Source: JAJCYK01 sp965212195 (GTDB taxonomy: Bacteria; Bacteroidota; Bacteroidia; Cytophagales; Cyclobacteriaceae). From it: a DNA stretch of 64,000 nucleotides. The notes under the pieces were generated by a model. The model was not told the DNA's origin, did not search any database, and worked only from the letters and a program-made list of their open reading frames with translations. Shown piece by piece: positions 1 to 8,716 of this stretch. Made by a program: the position numbers and the translations under genes. How positions within the stretch are numbered: position 1 is the stretch's first letter; every line of letters starts with the position of its first letter. The stretch is taken from NCBI GenBank assembly GCA_965212195.1, contig CBDBUW010000010.1, positions 558,001 to 622,000 on the forward strand, given 5' to 3'.

Positions 1-86
1 GTATTTACCACCATCGATATGGGGGCTAACAATATCAACACCACCACTAAAGTGATTATACCGAATACTAAGGCCAACCAAATCAT
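1..86 (-). CDS. Partial membrane protein, N-terminal fragment
   Basis: An open frame on the minus strand begins at an ATG whose first base is 86 and runs off the left edge, giving 28 visible codons. The reading is MIWLALVFGIITLVVVLILL and then APISMVVN, a strongly hydrophobic first membrane helix. An in-frame stop (120-122) lies upstream, so the start is between there and 86; a TTG at 89 is the alternative. It follows the spermidine-synthase-like gene by about 80 bases on the same strand and may be the next gene of that operon. The family cannot be named from so little sequence. Confidence 0.45.
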   Translation of the reverse strand, partial: MIWLALVFGIITLVVVLILLAPISMVVN

Positions 87-164
87 CAATGCAATATAAA
101 CTGGAATCTTACCCTGATGCTATGGGCTGCATCAGACTAAAAGATGATTAACATCAGAGAAGGA

Positions 165-1232
165 CTAGGTGGAAACTGAAATTGGGTTGGACTTATGAAA
201 CCAATGGTCCACTAACACGGTGATCAAAAAAATCAATAGCGCTAACTTTCCATAGAATTGAAAGCCAAACAGGATTGGTATAGCGGCCGCCAACAAAGAA
301 CCTACGCCGGCCCCTACTGCGTCCAATGCAAATACCCCCAAAGGATTCTTGGCGGCCCTTTCAAAGAGTAAGGGGAAAAAGCTACCGGTAGCAATGCTGA
401 CTGGAATGATCAGTACCAAGGCCGTCCATCCGGGTAACAGGTCACCCGTCAACGCTACCACTACATAAGCTGCCAAGGCCACCAAAAGTATCACCTTGCG
501 AGCGGCTGATGCCGCAATCATACTACCCAGACCTGTGCAAATCAAAAAAATCACGGCTCCCATCATGAGCGCATCGTGAAATACATAGTTGGTTTTAAAC
601 AACAGCAACACCAGGTGATGCTCTACCACCAAAAAGTTGGCGCCCAACAAGAAGGCTAAGATAGCTAGGGAATTAAAACTCCTGCCGGCAATCCTGGGGT
701 CGCCCCGGTTTTTTAAGAGGAAATAAAGTAAAAGTCCCAGTAGCATAAGCACTATGGCCCCAAATCCATATAATTGGTGTACTTGATCCTCAGAGAAAAT
801 ATGCCTCAGATTTCCCCCTAAATAAGGCTTATCATCGGTTACCGGCCGGAAGGAAGGATCCTCACCAACCGAATAATCCGCTGGGATTAAGGGTATAGGG
901 AAACTGTGGTAGGTACCCCCCGCTTGTTCGTAGGTAGCCACCAGCTGATCTAGCAAATTTTTTGATTCCGGTAGTTTGTTCACTTGGTCCGGAGTGGATA
1001 AAATTAAAAATTCCTGGTTGTTACGGTAGGCCCTGACCTGCATCCCCAATTCCGCCAAAGTTCTTACGTACTGGTCGGTCAACACACCCTTGGAATCCAG
1101 CCCAGCGGGATACCAAATAGCGAATAATCCTTGTGGCGTTAACTTCTCCAGTACCATTTGATAAGCCTCGATGGTCCTTATCATATTGCCGGGCTCCAGC
1201 ATCATTTGAGGATAGCCCCCAACGCTGGGCAT
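165..1232 (-). CDS. Spermidine-synthase-like multi-pass membrane protein, C-terminal part (frameshifted)
   Basis: This is the second part of a gene split by a frameshift near 1243-1250. The frame is already open upstream of the first ATG and reads QDLIFMPSVGG, the segment that should follow the methyltransferase core of a spermidine-synthase-like fold. Residues 1-150 finish the aminopropyltransferase-like domain. From about residue 155 to the end there are some seven hydrophobic helices, as expected for the membrane-embedded bacterial relatives of spermidine synthase. The substrate of these fused proteins is not known, and polyamine synthesis should not be assumed. On its own this piece lacks the nucleotide-binding core. 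It is most likely one protein with the 1238-2365 segment, about 730 residues in all. Confidence 0.7.
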   Translation of the reverse strand: MPSVGGYPQMMLEPGNMIRTIEAYQMVLEKLTPQGLFAIWYPAGLDSKGVLTDQYVRTLAELGMQVRAYRNNQEFLILSTPDQVNKLPESKNLLDQLVATYEQAGGTYHSFPIPLIPADYSVGEDPSFRPVTDDKPYLGGNLRHIFSEDQVHQLYGFGAIVLMLLGLLLYFLLKNRGDPRIAGRSFNSLAILAFLLGANFLVVEHHLVLLLFKTNYVFHDALMMGAVIFLICTGLGSMIAASAARKVILLVALAAYVVVALTGDLLPGWTALVLIIPVSIATGSFFPLLFERAAKNPLGVFALDAVGAGVGSLLAAAIPILFGFQFYGKLALLIFLITVLVDHWFHKSNPISVST

Positions 1233-1237
1233 AAATA

Positions 1238-2365
1238 TCAGGTCTTGTTTTCCTGTAGTTGGTCTAGGTACTTTCTGCCCTCGGATTGGACAATTCTCAC
1301 TCCGGGTCGATCATAAACCTGCTGAAATTCCTGCAACAGGTGTTGAGGGCTTCTTACTGCCTCAATCACCGCAGGTTCGATCTCAACCGCGGTAATATTG
1401 GTGTGGCCAGCTGAAACAGCGAAACGCACTTGCCTTCCGCCTCCACTGCCAATGATCAGCTTATTGGATTCAGAATCCATCATAGATATCGGTATAGTCC
1501 CCAGTGAAGGTTTGCGGTACCCTCTATCTGGGTAATATTCCCACTGAAGAAAATCGTTATAAAATCCATAGTATGCCGATGAATCTGCCGATTGCATAAT
1601 CTCCGTAAGACTGTACCTTCCCCATTTCTGAAAAACCAGGTCAAACCCTCTGGACTGAAAAAAAGCTGTGGAAAGAGGCGAGGCGCCTTTATACAATCTG
1701 AGGAATCCCGCTTCCATTTCTGGTGTAAAATATCCTAGACTGGCCGCCAACAGCTGCACCCAAAAAAGCACACGGGTACGGCCGGTGCTTATTATTAACC
1801 CCACCACCGCGGAAATCATAAAGGTGCCAATGATCAGTTTGGTAACCCCCAGTAATGGCACCAACCATTGGGAGAGTAGATATGCTGCGGCAGCTCCGAA
1901 CAGATAGAGGGCATAAACTGCGAACATCCTGGCCTTGAAACGCTGGCGCCCAATTTGATAACCCACATATTCACTTAGGCCGTAGGCTACGAAAAAAGGA
2001 ATGAATAACAGAGTAAAGATGCTGATATTAATGAGCAATTGACTCACCCTGACATCGAATAAATGAACCCTTAGATAACCGAAGTTATGGGCAAAAAGCA
2101 CCGCGAATGTTGATAAGATCAAGGCCAGTTGCAAGATCCAGATTGTGCGGACAAACGACTTTATATCAACCTTGAAGAAATAAGCCGCCATCATGGCCCC
2201 CACTGGAAACCCTATGAATAACAGATCGAAAAACAGGGAGGGCATTATAAAAAAGCTGAGAAGCTTAAATATAACTAAAGTGAAGAGCACTGTAGAGAAG
2301 GACAATAGCAGCAAAGCTATGGCCATTTTTACTTGGTCCCTATTTTGAAAAAGTCTATTGAGCAA
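1238..2365 (-). CDS. Spermidine-synthase-like multi-pass membrane protein, N-terminal part (frameshifted)
   Basis: This is the first part of the split gene. Residues 12-215 form about six to seven membrane helices, and the end carries a methyltransferase-type glycine-rich loop (LIIGSGGGRQVRFAV) and an acidic ribose-binding position (ITAVEIEP). That combination is the SAM or decarboxy-SAM binding core of spermidine-synthase-like proteins. The frame ends prematurely at QENKT-stop, and the family sequence continues in the neighbouring frame. The listed start is TTG at 2365, which retains a basic stretch before the first helix; ATG at 2326 is the alternative. It begins 6 bases after the GH97 stop and is probably co-transcribed with it. 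Confidence 0.7.
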   Translation of the reverse strand: MLNRLFQNRDQVKMAIALLLLSFSTVLFTLVIFKLLSFFIMPSLFFDLLFIGFPVGAMMAAYFFKVDIKSFVRTIWILQLALILSTFAVLFAHNFGYLRVHLFDVRVSQLLINISIFTLLFIPFFVAYGLSEYVGYQIGRQRFKARMFAVYALYLFGAAAAYLLSQWLVPLLGVTKLIIGTFMISAVVGLIISTGRTRVLFWVQLLAASLGYFTPEMEAGFLRLYKGASPLSTAFFQSRGFDLVFQKWGRYSLTEIMQSADSSAYYGFYNDFLQWEYYPDRGYRKPSLGTIPISMMDSESNKLIIGSGGGRQVRFAVSAGHTNITAVEIEPAVIEAVRSPQHLLQEFQQVYDRPGVRIVQSEGRKYLDQLQENKT

Positions 2366-2371
2366 CCCTCA

Positions 2372-4348
2372 CTACTCTTTAGTGATGCGCGCCACCCAAC
2401 CCCCACCTGACGCCATGTGAATGGCAATCTTATCTTGACTGGTAACGGACTTTTTAATCATCTTGTAATCACTGGCATACTTCTCCGCATTGATCCCGTC
2501 CTGGTAGTAATGGATTTGGTAATTGCCTGTTCCCAGGAACGTTAGGTCCAATTCCAAATCACGAGCGTCCCAGTCAGTCATAGCGCCCACATACCAGTCA
2601 TCACCGTTCCTTCTGGCTATGAGAATATAATCCGAAAATTGAGCCGCCAAAACCTTGGTATCGTCCCACACACTGGGTACTACCGAAAGAAACTCCATGC
2701 ATTCTTCCTCCTTCATATAATTACTGGGAGTGTCAGCCAACATTTGCAGTGGGCTTTCATAAACCACGTACATAGCAAGTTGATGACAGCGAGTTCCCAA
2801 TGACATAGGACGGTTAAATATGGGTTGATAATTGGCTTTCTGGGCATTGCGCATGGCACCAGGAGTATAGTCCATGGGTCCCGCCAGTTGTCGGGTAAAG
2901 GGGATGATCAGATCGTTCTCAGGATTGGCAAACTGACCCTCCCACTTGTTTTGTTCCAGACCTCTTACGCCTTCGCTGGTGAGTACATTTGGATAAGCAT
3001 GACGCAATCCGGAAGGCTTGAATGAGCCGTGAAAATCCACAAGCAATTTGCGTTCCGCAGCCTTCGCGGCAATCTTCTCGTAATATTGTACCATCCATTG
3101 ATCGTCCCTCTGCATGAAATCGACTTTGATACCTTTAACTCCCCAGGCTGCAAACTGATCCAATGCGTCCTCGAGATCATCTTCCAGGGCCTTCCAGGTG
3201 ACCCACAGGATCAGTGAAACGTTCTTTTGCTGACCATAAGCCACCAGGGCTTCCATGTCAATACCCTCTACCGGATTTATCAGGTCGTTGGTCTTGATGT
3301 CGTACCAGCCTTCATCCAGGATGATGTAGTCCAGGTTATATTTGGAGGCGAAATCAATGTAGTATTTGTAAGTGTTGGTATTAATACCGGATTCAAAGTC
3401 GACCCCGTAAATATTATTAGCGTTGTACCAATCCCAGGCCACTTTTCCAGGTTTGATCCAGCTGGTTTCCGCTAGTTTTGACGGTCGGGACAACTTGTAG
3501 ACCAGTTCATTATCCAATAACTCAGCATCTTGGTCGGAAACTATCATTACCCGCCAGGGGAATACACGCCGGCCGCTGCTAGTTGCCAGGTACTCTTCCC
3601 GTTGGTCCGGAATCACATCCCGATCGGTGGGTATTTTGTAGGTTTTAGGGTATTTGGGAAAAATCGCTTGTAAACTATTGGCAGCAGCTCCTTTTTGCAG
3701 GTAAAATCCCGGGTAGTCATATAAATCGGCCTCGGTAATTACCATTTTTCGCTGCTGATCCACGTTTACTACCACTGGCAAACAACTAAACTCGTCCGAC
3801 GATAAAGCACTCAGCTGCTGCGTGGTGCTAGGGCGTTCGGAATGGGTAAAAAATCCATCGGCAATGGGAAAAGTACCCATATGGTTGTCGGAAAAATTGT
3901 AAGCAATCTCCTCTTCGTCAACTATTACGGTTCCTCTAAGGTTGGTTTTAAATCGATAAGCAACCCCTTCCTCATAGGCCCGAAATATTACGGAATACCC
4001 ACCTCGAAAGGGTATCTCCATTTCATTAAATCGATTATCAATACGAGCACGTTTCACCTTTACTACAGGGGTGAGCGTTTGTGATCCACTGTTCCTGCGA
4101 GGTTTTCGAGCTCGTGGATTTCGCCCTAGTCGCTTGCCGTTTACCGTCAAAGAAAGAGGAGATCTATTGAGTACTTTCTTTCCACTGTGCAGTACTTCAT
4201 ATGAGATGTTATCATCTAAATAAACATTGATCTGATTCGTTCCTTGAGGTGATTCCAGGGTATACTCTTGACCCTTGGATTGATAACTAATGACCAAGGC
4301 TCCCATGAGGAAAATGTAAAAAACGGCTCTTGTGGTTCTTTCAAGCAT
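2372..4348 (-). CDS. Glycoside hydrolase family 97 (retaining type predicted)
   Basis: Secreted exo-glycosidase of family GH97, the SusB family of alpha-glucosidases and alpha-galactosidases, about 658 residues, which is the normal length. An N-terminal signal peptide (MLERTTRAVFYIFLMGALVI) is followed by the beta-sandwich domain (about residues 30-280), a TIM barrel (about 285-560) and a C-terminal beta domain. In the barrel the motif IKVDFM places an Asp at about 410, and SEGVRG places a Glu at about 459. In this family an Asp at the first position is the nucleophile of the retaining alpha-galactosidase-type members, while inverting alpha-glucosidases lack it, so a retaining enzyme is predicted. 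I chose the ATG at 4348 over the upstream TTG at 4369 because it starts the signal peptide directly. It lies in the operon downstream of the sulfatase and another putative glycosidase. Confidence 0.9.
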   Translation of the reverse strand: MLERTTRAVFYIFLMGALVISYQSKGQEYTLESPQGTNQINVYLDDNISYEVLHSGKKVLNRSPLSLTVNGKRLGRNPRARKPRRNSGSQTLTPVVKVKRARIDNRFNEMEIPFRGGYSVIFRAYEEGVAYRFKTNLRGTVIVDEEEIAYNFSDNHMGTFPIADGFFTHSERPSTTQQLSALSSDEFSCLPVVVNVDQQRKMVITEADLYDYPGFYLQKGAAANSLQAIFPKYPKTYKIPTDRDVIPDQREEYLATSSGRRVFPWRVMIVSDQDAELLDNELVYKLSRPSKLAETSWIKPGKVAWDWYNANNIYGVDFESGINTNTYKYYIDFASKYNLDYIILDEGWYDIKTNDLINPVEGIDMEALVAYGQQKNVSLILWVTWKALEDDLEDALDQFAAWGVKGIKVDFMQRDDQWMVQYYEKIAAKAAERKLLVDFHGSFKPSGLRHAYPNVLTSEGVRGLEQNKWEGQFANPENDLIIPFTRQLAGPMDYTPGAMRNAQKANYQPIFNRPMSLGTRCHQLAMYVVYESPLQMLADTPSNYMKEEECMEFLSVVPSVWDDTKVLAAQFSDYILIARRNGDDWYVGAMTDWDARDLELDLTFLGTGNYQIHYYQDGINAEKYASDYKMIKKSVTSQDKIAIHMASGGGWVARITKE

Positions 4349-4374
4349 GATAGGTTCTTTGTTTATCAATATTT

Positions 4375-5883
4375 TTAAGGGATCGAAATGGTGACTTTTT
4401 CACCGGGGTTTAATATATATTCCACCTGGGTAATCTCCTTTCCCGAAGGCATTACACCTACCCTGCTGGTACGGCTCATACCATCGACTGCCAAACTTTC
4501 CACTCCTGCCGGCAGTCGGGCTACCCAAGTAATAGGCGAATCCGTTAAATTTTCCATGGTGGATTGGATGTTATCCTGGTGACTCAAATTTATGAAGCCT
4601 TCGAACATAGGGACATTCTGTACACTTACCCATGCCGTCTGCTCGGTCAATCTAGGCAAAGTAATTATGGTCCTGGTTACCGCATCACTACTGATTCCCA
4701 ACATTCCCTCCATCACTGCTTCCACCAGGGCAAAAGACACCTCGGGATATTCCTTGCGCTCTTTTAACGGGTGGCTGAGGTCCATGATCTCCTGATAGGC
4801 CCGCTGTTCCTCATCTTCCCGATAAAAAATGTGCGGTAAATAAGATTGGCTTTCAATATTCAAGTTTTTTTGATCCAGCAGCCGAGACAATGCACTTCTT
4901 TGCTGCTGCAGGGTTTGACATATGCCGGATAAAAGCAGGTAACGATTGGGTTTGCTAATGAATTCACCACTGGTTAAAAGAGCAGAATAGTATTGATTTT
5001 CCGTTGAATCCCACCACACTTCATTGAAAAATTCACCGATTTGCCGAGCCTGTTCAAAAATAGTGGCAGTTTCACTGTCTCGACCCTGGACCTTAAGAAT
5101 ATTTCCAAACGAGGTAAAAGCTTGAAATTCCATGCAGATCAGGTCCCCACCTAAATACATCTGCAGTGGATCTCCCTCTCCATAACTGGGCAACCCCCTG
5201 CTGTAATGAAAACTATTGGTGCTGTCAAGAGGTGACCGCAAATTCATGAAGCGGTCGCGTTGCATGAGTTCATTTACCCCCAGGTCCCAGGTTTTGACAT
5301 AGTCCGTCATAGATCGCTGGTAAAAATTAATAAAGGAGGCATCCTCCAGGTAATCCCGGTCAGCCGTTAAATTGTACTGTTTCCAGCAAGCATTCAGCAC
5401 ATCAAAATTAGCGGGCAGGTTGTACCAGAATTCATCGTCATTGGCATAGTCCACGGGAGCCGGCTTGTTGTAACGGTTGATTTCCCAATAGCTGCACCAA
5501 TCACGGGAGATCTCAATATTATCTGCAAATTTAATGAGCATATTCTTGGTGTGTTCCGACAGTCCCAGATAATGTGCCCCTACACTTTGATGTGACACGT
5601 CCCTCATACAGAAAGCTTCTCTGTTAGGCAGTGCCGCTTCGTACCACTTGCCCACGGGGTCGTCTCCATCATGCACATATGACAATGCCTGATGCACAGC
5701 CCATTCGAATCGGGCGGCTAGCAAGCTGTCGCTGGTGTTTAGAATTAGTCCCTGAGCTGATGTTTCAACCGTATATTCTGCTAATGGAGCTGCGGGTTGC
5801 GGTGCCGAACAGGCACCCAATAACCAGATACTCCCCAGATAAAGGACCCGACGTACCAATCTCTTATAACTATTACCTCTCAT
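4375..5883 (-). CDS. Putative lipoprotein glycosidase, six-hairpin fold
   Basis: A 502-residue lipoprotein with signal peptide and lipobox LLGAC (Cys25). The body is helix-rich, with repeated aromatic and acidic patches (REAFCMRDVSHQ, DNIEISRDWCSYWEINRYN, GLPSYGEGDPLQMYLG) resembling (alpha/alpha)6 glycosidases, and a short beta-rich tail with EKVTISIP. I do not recognise a specific GH family with certainty, and catalytic residues cannot be assigned by eye. The start overlaps the sulfatase stop by four bases (ATGA at 5880-5883), so it is probably translationally coupled. Context with a sulfatase and GH97 supports a role in processing a glycan or glycoside at the cell surface or in the periplasm. 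Confidence 0.65.
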   Translation of the reverse strand: MRGNSYKRLVRRVLYLGSIWLLGACSAPQPAAPLAEYTVETSAQGLILNTSDSLLAARFEWAVHQALSYVHDGDDPVGKWYEAALPNREAFCMRDVSHQSVGAHYLGLSEHTKNMLIKFADNIEISRDWCSYWEINRYNKPAPVDYANDDEFWYNLPANFDVLNACWKQYNLTADRDYLEDASFINFYQRSMTDYVKTWDLGVNELMQRDRFMNLRSPLDSTNSFHYSRGLPSYGEGDPLQMYLGGDLICMEFQAFTSFGNILKVQGRDSETATIFEQARQIGEFFNEVWWDSTENQYYSALLTSGEFISKPNRYLLLSGICQTLQQQRSALSRLLDQKNLNIESQSYLPHIFYREDEEQRAYQEIMDLSHPLKERKEYPEVSFALVEAVMEGMLGISSDAVTRTIITLPRLTEQTAWVSVQNVPMFEGFINLSHQDNIQSTMENLTDSPITWVARLPAGVESLAVDGMSRTSRVGVMPSGKEITQVEYILNPGEKVTISIP

Positions 5884-7379
5884 TTAGTTTCAACTAATTG
5901 AGGCTCGCCAAATCTATTATCATTTAGGGAGCCAGAGAGACCCGGATAACTTTCCCTTAGTTGATCATACTCCGGATTAACGGCCTGCTCTCCCCATATG
6001 CCCAGCATATATTTCAGGCCCTCCTCATTTTCAGCATATTGACCCTGATCATCGGTTTGATCTATCCAGGTTTCAAGTACCTGTCGATGGGTGGCCAATA
6101 CTGATTTGACCTGTGGTGAATCGATAAGATTGACAGTCTCATGAGGATCGTGTACTAAATCATAAAGTTCTTCAGGCACGCGATCACCAAAAACATGTGC
6201 TTGGATATTATTAAGCTGACCCTCTTCGTGCAATTTTCGGTAGTACTTGGTGGACTCCCATTCATCCCGGTAGTTGGGCTGCATCAAAGGTCTGTCCGTC
6301 AGAAAATTGCGTATATATTTGTATTGCGTACTGCGCACCGACCGAATCCTGTCAATAGTGAAATCACAGCGGTCCCGCGCTGAAATGATGTATTCATGAG
6401 GCTGGTAGTCTTCTGCCAACAGGTCTTTGCCCGCTAAATAATTCGGAAGGGGTATTCCGGCCAATGCCAAAGTTGTGGCACTGATGTCCAGCAGGTTTAC
6501 CAAATTGTCATTCTTCAGGCCCATAGCGCCTTCGACCTTCCTGAAATCCGCCATGATAAGGGGAACCCGGAGTCCGCCGTCGTACAAGAATTGCTTATGC
6601 CTCAATCCCCTCATCCCGTGATCGGCAAAGAAAAATACCACCGTATTTTCCAACACTCCGTCCTGCTGCAGGCGATCCAGGATGTCACCCACTTCTTGAT
6701 CCGTTACTTGATGGGTCTCCAAGTAACGGGCCCACTCCTCCACAAAAATGGAATCAACAGGATAATATGGAGGCATCTCGATGCGATCTCTGAGTACGGA
6801 GTTGGTTATTTTATCTGAGAAATCCCTAAAAACGTGTTTACCGCCCCGTAATTGGATCTGCCCGAAGAATGGTTGATCAGGATCGGTCCTGGTCTTCCAG
6901 TCAATAGGTTGGCCGGATTTGCCGTATAAAGCGTGTTGAGTGTAATCACCACTGTAGAGATCTTCACGCTGGTACCAAAAATTATAATCGTCTTTACCAC
7001 TGTTGAAGGTGAAATAACCAGCCTCTTTAAACAGTTCGGGCAAGGTGCTTATGGTATCAGGCAAATGGATGGCGGAAGCCTGAGTCCTTGAACTGTGATG
7101 ATTGTGAACTCCGATTGTGGTATGCATTAAACCGGTAATCAGCGCTGAACGTAGCGGGGAGCACACAGGAGCGGGACTGATTGCATTGGTAAAAAGTACA
7201 CCTTCCGCAGCCAACTGGTCCAATCGCGGGGTTACCGCCAACTCATTGCCGTAACATCCTATATCCGGGGAAATATCTTCCACATATATCCATAATATAT
7301 TGGGTGGGACGGATTCTTCAGCCTTATTATTACAACTCCAAAGCCCTAAAGCTGCCCATAACAGTATCAGATATTTCAT
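5880..7379 (-). CDS. Lipoprotein sulfatase, formylglycine-dependent
   Basis: Type I sulfatase of the alkaline-phosphatase superfamily, 499 residues. The lipobox is LGLWSC (Cys16). The maturation motif CSPLRSALITG puts the Cys to be converted to formylglycine at residue 73 and the Arg at 77. Further superfamily landmarks are NILWIYVEDISPDIGCYG near the start, with the first metal-binding acidic residues, and FFFADHGMRGLRHKQ in the middle, with the second Asp-His metal site. It should hydrolyse sulfate esters on a sugar or organic molecule; the substrate cannot be read from sequence. No maturase (anaerobic or FGE type) is visible in the window. It sits one base after the haloperoxidase-like gene. 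Confidence 0.92.
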   Translation of the reverse strand: MKYLILLWAALGLWSCNNKAEESVPPNILWIYVEDISPDIGCYGNELAVTPRLDQLAAEGVLFTNAISPAPVCSPLRSALITGLMHTTIGVHNHHSSRTQASAIHLPDTISTLPELFKEAGYFTFNSGKDDYNFWYQREDLYSGDYTQHALYGKSGQPIDWKTRTDPDQPFFGQIQLRGGKHVFRDFSDKITNSVLRDRIEMPPYYPVDSIFVEEWARYLETHQVTDQEVGDILDRLQQDGVLENTVVFFFADHGMRGLRHKQFLYDGGLRVPLIMADFRKVEGAMGLKNDNLVNLLDISATTLALAGIPLPNYLAGKDLLAEDYQPHEYIISARDRCDFTIDRIRSVRSTQYKYIRNFLTDRPLMQPNYRDEWESTKYYRKLHEEGQLNNIQAHVFGDRVPEELYDLVHDPHETVNLIDSPQVKSVLATHRQVLETWIDQTDDQGQYAENEEGLKYMLGIWGEQAVNPEYDQLRESYPGLSGSLNDNRFGEPQLVETK

Positions 7380-7380
7380 G

Positions 7381-8700
7381 TTATTCTATTGGTTTATCAA
7401 ATCGAGCTACTGCAAAGCGCCCCACTGCCTGACCCTGCTCCACTCCCTTGGTAATGGCCGGCATATAATGGATGCCTCCGTATAAACGGCTAATAGCAGC
7501 TTCCTCGGAGGCTTTCAAAAAGGAATCAAAATGTCGTGTAGGTAGTCCAAATGGAACTTCTGTAGAATCGGAAAAAGCGTAATTATCTCCGAACAAATGG
7601 GTTAACATGGTAGCGGCGCTAGCGGAGGCCACACTATGTCCGCTAGTGTGTTCCGGAAAAGCTGGAGTCTGCAATATTGGTTTCCACTCGGTATCAATGT
7701 AGCGGTTGATATAAGTTTCAGGCCGCACCAGGTTACTGCGATACTTTTCATTCCAGCAGCTGATGAAAGCGTCTGCAATGGTAGCGCTTACCTTGGCCAT
7801 AACTTCAGCACTTTGCACCAGGTCTAGGTTTTCCGCTTTTAAAACCTGAGTGGTAATATGTATCCAATGACCACCGGGGGAAATTTGTTGCTGATAATAC
7901 ATCACATGACCTTGGGTGTAACTAATATTGGGATTGCAGTCCCAGAACTTGGCGATCTCCAGTCGCTCTTCATCCAGGTCATTTACTGTTTGGTATACCT
8001 CCAAAGTGCCCTCGTAGAATGGACTTCCCGGTATGGTATCGAACTCCATAGGTGGCCCGGGATCGAATTGACCGGCTGAATCCAATAAAAAAGGTCGTAA
8101 GGTATTCCAGTGGGGCTCAATGGCGTCCATGTAGTCGGGAGGTGTGGGTTCCCAGCGGCTGGGATTTTTGGTTACGGTAAACCTGGCCTTGGAAGTGCGC
8201 TGGTTATACCCATCCTGCTGCGCCCACTCCCAAATTTGACCGGCTACTTGCTGGCCGTATTCTACGCTGGCTTTAAAAACCTTATGGCTGATGCCCTGAC
8301 TTTTGGTTTGTTTGAGAAATTCCTCCTCCAACTCCCGGATCCGGGGCCCATTGTACACCAACTGGGCAGCTACAGTACTGAAAGCTACCATGGCCGAAAG
8401 CGGAAGGTACACTTCGCTGTCCGCAGGAGCATCGGTATCGTTCATATCTTTGAAGTAATGGGAAAGCGAGGGAAATTCCTGGGGATCCTGGTAGCGCAAC
8501 ACCTGATATGCCGCAATATTGGGATATGCATAAATACGGCTGGCTTGAGGTGGAGTGAAAATATCCGAAATGATCACATCGGTCAACTGATGATTCCATC
8601 GCACCAGTTGGTCTTGCATAAACGCGTCTAGCGCCTGCTGGTCGTGCCGGTTACACCCGCCCAACACAACAAACAATAATATAAACTTCAAATAACGCAT
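7381..8700 (-). CDS. Vanadium-dependent haloperoxidase / PAP2-like lipoprotein
   Basis: A 439-residue lipoprotein (lipobox VLGGC, Cys16) of the vanadium haloperoxidase / type 2 phosphatidic acid phosphatase superfamily. All three vanadate or phosphate-binding blocks are present with the spacing of vanadium chloroperoxidase: Lys319 and Arg326 (KYRSNLVRP), Ser353-Gly354-His355 (EHTSGHS), and Arg405 and His411 (SRLYGGIH). It could oxidise halides with peroxide or act as a phosphatase; sequence alone does not separate these. The start is the ATG at 8700, with a GTG just upstream as the alternative. It lies directly between a CRTAC1-like gene (16 bases before) and the sulfatase (1 base after). Confidence 0.88.
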   Translation of the reverse strand: MRYLKFILLFVVLGGCNRHDQQALDAFMQDQLVRWNHQLTDVIISDIFTPPQASRIYAYPNIAAYQVLRYQDPQEFPSLSHYFKDMNDTDAPADSEVYLPLSAMVAFSTVAAQLVYNGPRIRELEEEFLKQTKSQGISHKVFKASVEYGQQVAGQIWEWAQQDGYNQRTSKARFTVTKNPSRWEPTPPDYMDAIEPHWNTLRPFLLDSAGQFDPGPPMEFDTIPGSPFYEGTLEVYQTVNDLDEERLEIAKFWDCNPNISYTQGHVMYYQQQISPGGHWIHITTQVLKAENLDLVQSAEVMAKVSATIADAFISCWNEKYRSNLVRPETYINRYIDTEWKPILQTPAFPEHTSGHSVASASAATMLTHLFGDNYAFSDSTEVPFGLPTRHFDSFLKASEEAAISRLYGGIHYMPAITKGVEQGQAVGRFAVARFDKPIE

Positions 8701-8716
8701 CACAATATCTTGAATA

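Noticed and set aside
1238..1260. Programmed ribosomal frameshift in the spermidine-synthase-like gene
   Set aside because: No slippery heptamer or long A-run and no adjacent strong structure; a simple one-base error or mutation fits better.
8110..8631. 173-codon open frame on the plus strand inside the haloperoxidase-like gene
   Set aside because: Antisense shadow of a gene with intact family motifs; no family features of its own.
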